A stretch of 41,275 nt of DNA from Caldilineaceae bacterium SB0662_bin_25 (GTDB lineage: Bacteria > Chloroflexota > Anaerolineae > Caldilineales > Caldilineaceae): assembly GCA_009840225.1 (NCBI GenBank), contig VXOE01000224.1, positions 1 through 41,275 on the forward strand. The letters are read 5' to 3'. The stretch's first letter is position 1. Each line of letters opens with the position of its first letter. The position numbers and the translations under genes are program-made. Shown piece after piece: positions 41,271 through 41,275 of this stretch. The notes beneath the pieces were generated by a model. The model had not been told where the DNA came from, did no database searches, and saw only the letters and a list, made by a program, of their open reading frames with translations.

Positions 41271-41275
41271 TTGTC

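Larger units (their letters stand above)
40800..41275 (-). other. Intergenic region at the right edge
   Basis: No gene is supported. The region holds the minus-strand promoter for the catabolic run (40933-40961) and, at the far right, a 9-base periodic repeat (41235-41270). A short dyad, ACCA-N7-TGGT type, is present around 41064-41078 but is weak. Confidence 0.45.

Noticed and set aside
1-41275. tRNA, rRNA, CRISPR array, insertion sequence or phage gene
   Set aside because: I looked for cloverleaf-like GGTTCGA contexts, regular spacer-repeat arrays and transposase or phage-like frames and saw none; GTTCGA hits fall inside protein genes.

Overview
The window looks like chromosomal DNA of a heterotrophic, sugar-using bacterium, most likely a Chloroflexota member of the Caldilinea type. 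This placement is inference. It rests on Tat-type lipoprotein solute-binding proteins (SRR-FLR signal, AAC lipobox), carbohydrate ABC operons without an ATPase gene, several enolase-superfamily sugar-acid dehydratases, and large tandem GT39-like membrane glycosyltransferases. No rRNA or other phylogenetic marker is present. I see no tRNA, CRISPR array, transposase or transcription regulator.

The genes form two convergent blocks that meet at an intrinsic terminator near 17.6 kb. The plus block (368-17467) encodes: a galactonate/mandelate-type dehydratase; an orphan BrnA-like antitoxin; a five-gene module (D-2-hydroxyacid dehydrogenase, SDR, 2-oxoacid dehydrogenase E1 alpha, E1 beta, E2); a sugar ABC importer (binding protein, two permeases); an L-rhamnonate-dehydratase-like enolase-superfamily enzyme; an LLM flavin oxidoreductase; and a second ABC importer. 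In both importers a perfect inverted repeat (9 and 11 bp arms) lies between the binding-protein gene and the first permease gene.

The minus block, read from 40.8 kb down to 17.7 kb, has two parts. The first (40799-30193) encodes an Ldh-type dehydrogenase, a small beta-propeller, a TIM-barrel isomerase, a second D-2-hydroxyacid dehydrogenase, a DUF433 antitoxin with a decayed DUF5615 partner, a second SDR, second E1 alpha, E1 beta and E2 genes, an HpcH/HpaI-like aldolase and an M24 peptidase. The second (29931-19009) is a more AT-rich membrane-glycan island. It has three GT39-like paralogues, a 6-pyruvoyl-tetrahydropterin-synthase-related membrane protein and a small membrane protein. A Gfo/Idh/MocA oxidoreductase closes the block.

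The most striking feature is that the module D-2-hydroxyacid dehydrogenase, SDR, E1 alpha, E1 beta, E2 occurs twice in the same order, about 25 kb apart and in opposite orientation, with clearly diverged proteins. Sugar-acid dehydratases, an HpcH-type aldolase and sugar importers lie around the two copies. My reading is a sugar-acid catabolic system: import, oxidation by SDR/Ldh/Gfo enzymes, dehydration to 2-keto-3-deoxy acids, then aldol cleavage or oxidative decarboxylation to acyl-CoA by dedicated ketoacid dehydrogenase complexes. These would borrow E3 (Lpd) and the ABC ATPase from elsewhere. Substrates cannot be read from the sequence. The module-A SDR has Met where the catalytic Lys should be, and the aldolase lacks the family's usual Arg, so parts of the chemistry may be non-standard.
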